Below, in pieces: positions 39,051 to 39,491 of a DNA stretch of 39,491 nt. The first letter of the stretch is position 1; each line of letters opens with the position of its first letter. Under the pieces are notes generated by a model. It made no database searches. It worked only from the letters and a program-made list of their open reading frames with translations, and was not told the DNA's origin. This DNA is from an uncultured bacterium. Lineage in GTDB: Bacteria; Verrucomicrobiota; Lentisphaeria; Victivallales; UBA1829. The stretch covers positions 1 to 39,491 of the forward strand of contig CACYHQ010000019.1 in assembly GCA_902774245.1 (NCBI GenBank), in the 5' to 3' direction. Position numbers and translations under genes: made by a program.

Positions 39051-39491
39051 GGGTTATTACGGGTGCAATATAGTACTGTTTTTGAATTTGCCCAACAAAA
39101 ACAGGAGCACCAATGTCGACTTATCTCTACTATACACAGGGAATTTGTGAATTTCAAGAAGAAAACATACAATACTTTGAGGAAAAGGCGGTAATTCGTC
39201 TTGTCCGGAAGAAGCAGCGATGTCCGAAGTGCGGCAGAAGAAAAATCACACTGGAAGACCTCTACGAACGGGATGTTCGCGGTTTACCTGTGGGGCGGAT
39301 TCGCGAGGTTCACCTGATTTACACGGTTCATCGAATCTATTGTCACCATTGCCATGAACGTTCTGTTGAGGTGATTCCGTTTCTCTCGCATCCGAAAGCC
39401 AGCCTCTGTGCAGAGTTCGAGCGGATGATCCTTGAGCTCCGGAAACAGGTCAGCATCCGTGCCTTGACGAAACTCTTCCACTTGCGATGGC
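39051..39491 (+). mobile_element. Left part of an ISL3-type insertion sequence, cut by the window edge
   Basis: The transposase gene at 39113 marks an insertion sequence. The left terminal repeat probably lies near GGGTTATTACGGGTGCAATA (from 39051), about 60 bp before the ATG, but its partner is outside the window, so the boundary is a guess. Confidence 0.5.
39113..39491 (+). CDS. ISL3-family transposase, N-terminal part (runs off the window)
   Basis: The 126 visible codons carry the zinc-binding N-terminal domain of ISL3 transposases: CPKCGRRK and, about 40 residues later, CHHCHERSVEV, followed by PFLSHPKASLCAEFERMILE and the start of a helix-turn-helix (QVSIRALTKLFHL). The DDE catalytic core would lie beyond the window. 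Part of ACAGGAG lies about 9 nt before the ATG. The sequence is more AT-rich than the operons around it, which fits horizontal transfer. The visible frame is intact, so the element may be active. Confidence 0.88.
   Translation, partial: MSTYLYYTQGICEFQEENIQYFEEKAVIRLVRKKQRCPKCGRRKITLEDLYERDVRGLPVGRIREVHLIYTVHRIYCHHCHERSVEVIPFLSHPKASLCAEFERMILELRKQVSIRALTKLFHLRW

Overview
The window looks like a chromosomal segment of an anaerobic, Gram-negative-type (diderm) fermentative bacterium, most likely from the PVC group and perhaps Lentisphaerota/Victivallales. This is inferred from the mix of genes: many PQQ-like beta-propeller proteins, Tat-targeted ferredoxins, an RND pump with lipoprotein adaptor, Rex, AdhE and NADH-handling iron-sulfur proteins. 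No rRNA or tRNA gene was seen to confirm the taxon, so the assignment is an inference.

Region 1 (1-5.45 kb) is accessory DNA. It holds three small arrays of 12-bp repeats, a secreted low-complexity protein, a BRO-N/Fic fusion protein, four copies of a dispersed hairpin-bearing repeat, and a leftward set of mobile-element-like genes (C-terminal remnant of a phage/plasmid-type primase-helicase, two unrecognised proteins and a small protein). The primase remnant stops abruptly near 5450, where an unrelated rightward gene fragment begins: a recombination scar or an assembly join.

Region 2 (5.9-12.2 kb) has a DUF3089-type lipoprotein hydrolase, an RND efflux pair (adaptor then permease, leftward, with a good promoter), a truncated transposase/integrase fragment, and an intergenic segment with two tandem, related promoter-hairpin-terminator units that look like small RNA genes.

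Region 3 (12.2-14.1 kb) is a two-gene leftward operon: aquaglyceroporin and a G3E (CobW-like) GTPase.

Region 4 (14.2-33.2 kb) is the centrepiece: about 15 leftward genes, nearly all overlapping by 1-11 nt. In transcription order they are a ferredoxin-like protein, a radical SAM protein, a DUF116-polyprenyl synthetase fusion, two alpha/alpha-toroid terpenoid enzymes (one a squalene-hopene-cyclase-like protein with a DxDDT motif), a membrane-anchored propeller, a Tat-targeted propeller-like protein, a small Tat four-Cys protein, a Tat polyferredoxin, a NapH/NosR-like membrane polyferredoxin, a second membrane propeller, a 981-residue NuoE-NuoF-NuoG(N-terminal) fusion, a third propeller, and a MacB/LolD-like ABC ATPase and FtsX-like permease. 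I read this as one system that couples NADH oxidation, through Fe-S proteins in the cytoplasm, membrane and cell envelope, to making or using a polyprenyl-derived cyclic lipid, with an exporter. The end product and the electron acceptor are unknown.

Region 5 (33.4-39 kb) has another secreted propeller gene with its own promoter, and rightward rex, adhE and a small thioredoxin-like [2Fe-2S] protein. Two identical 16-bp sites, 63 bp apart, flank the adhE promoter and fit the geometry of Rex operators. The window ends inside an ISL3-type transposase.
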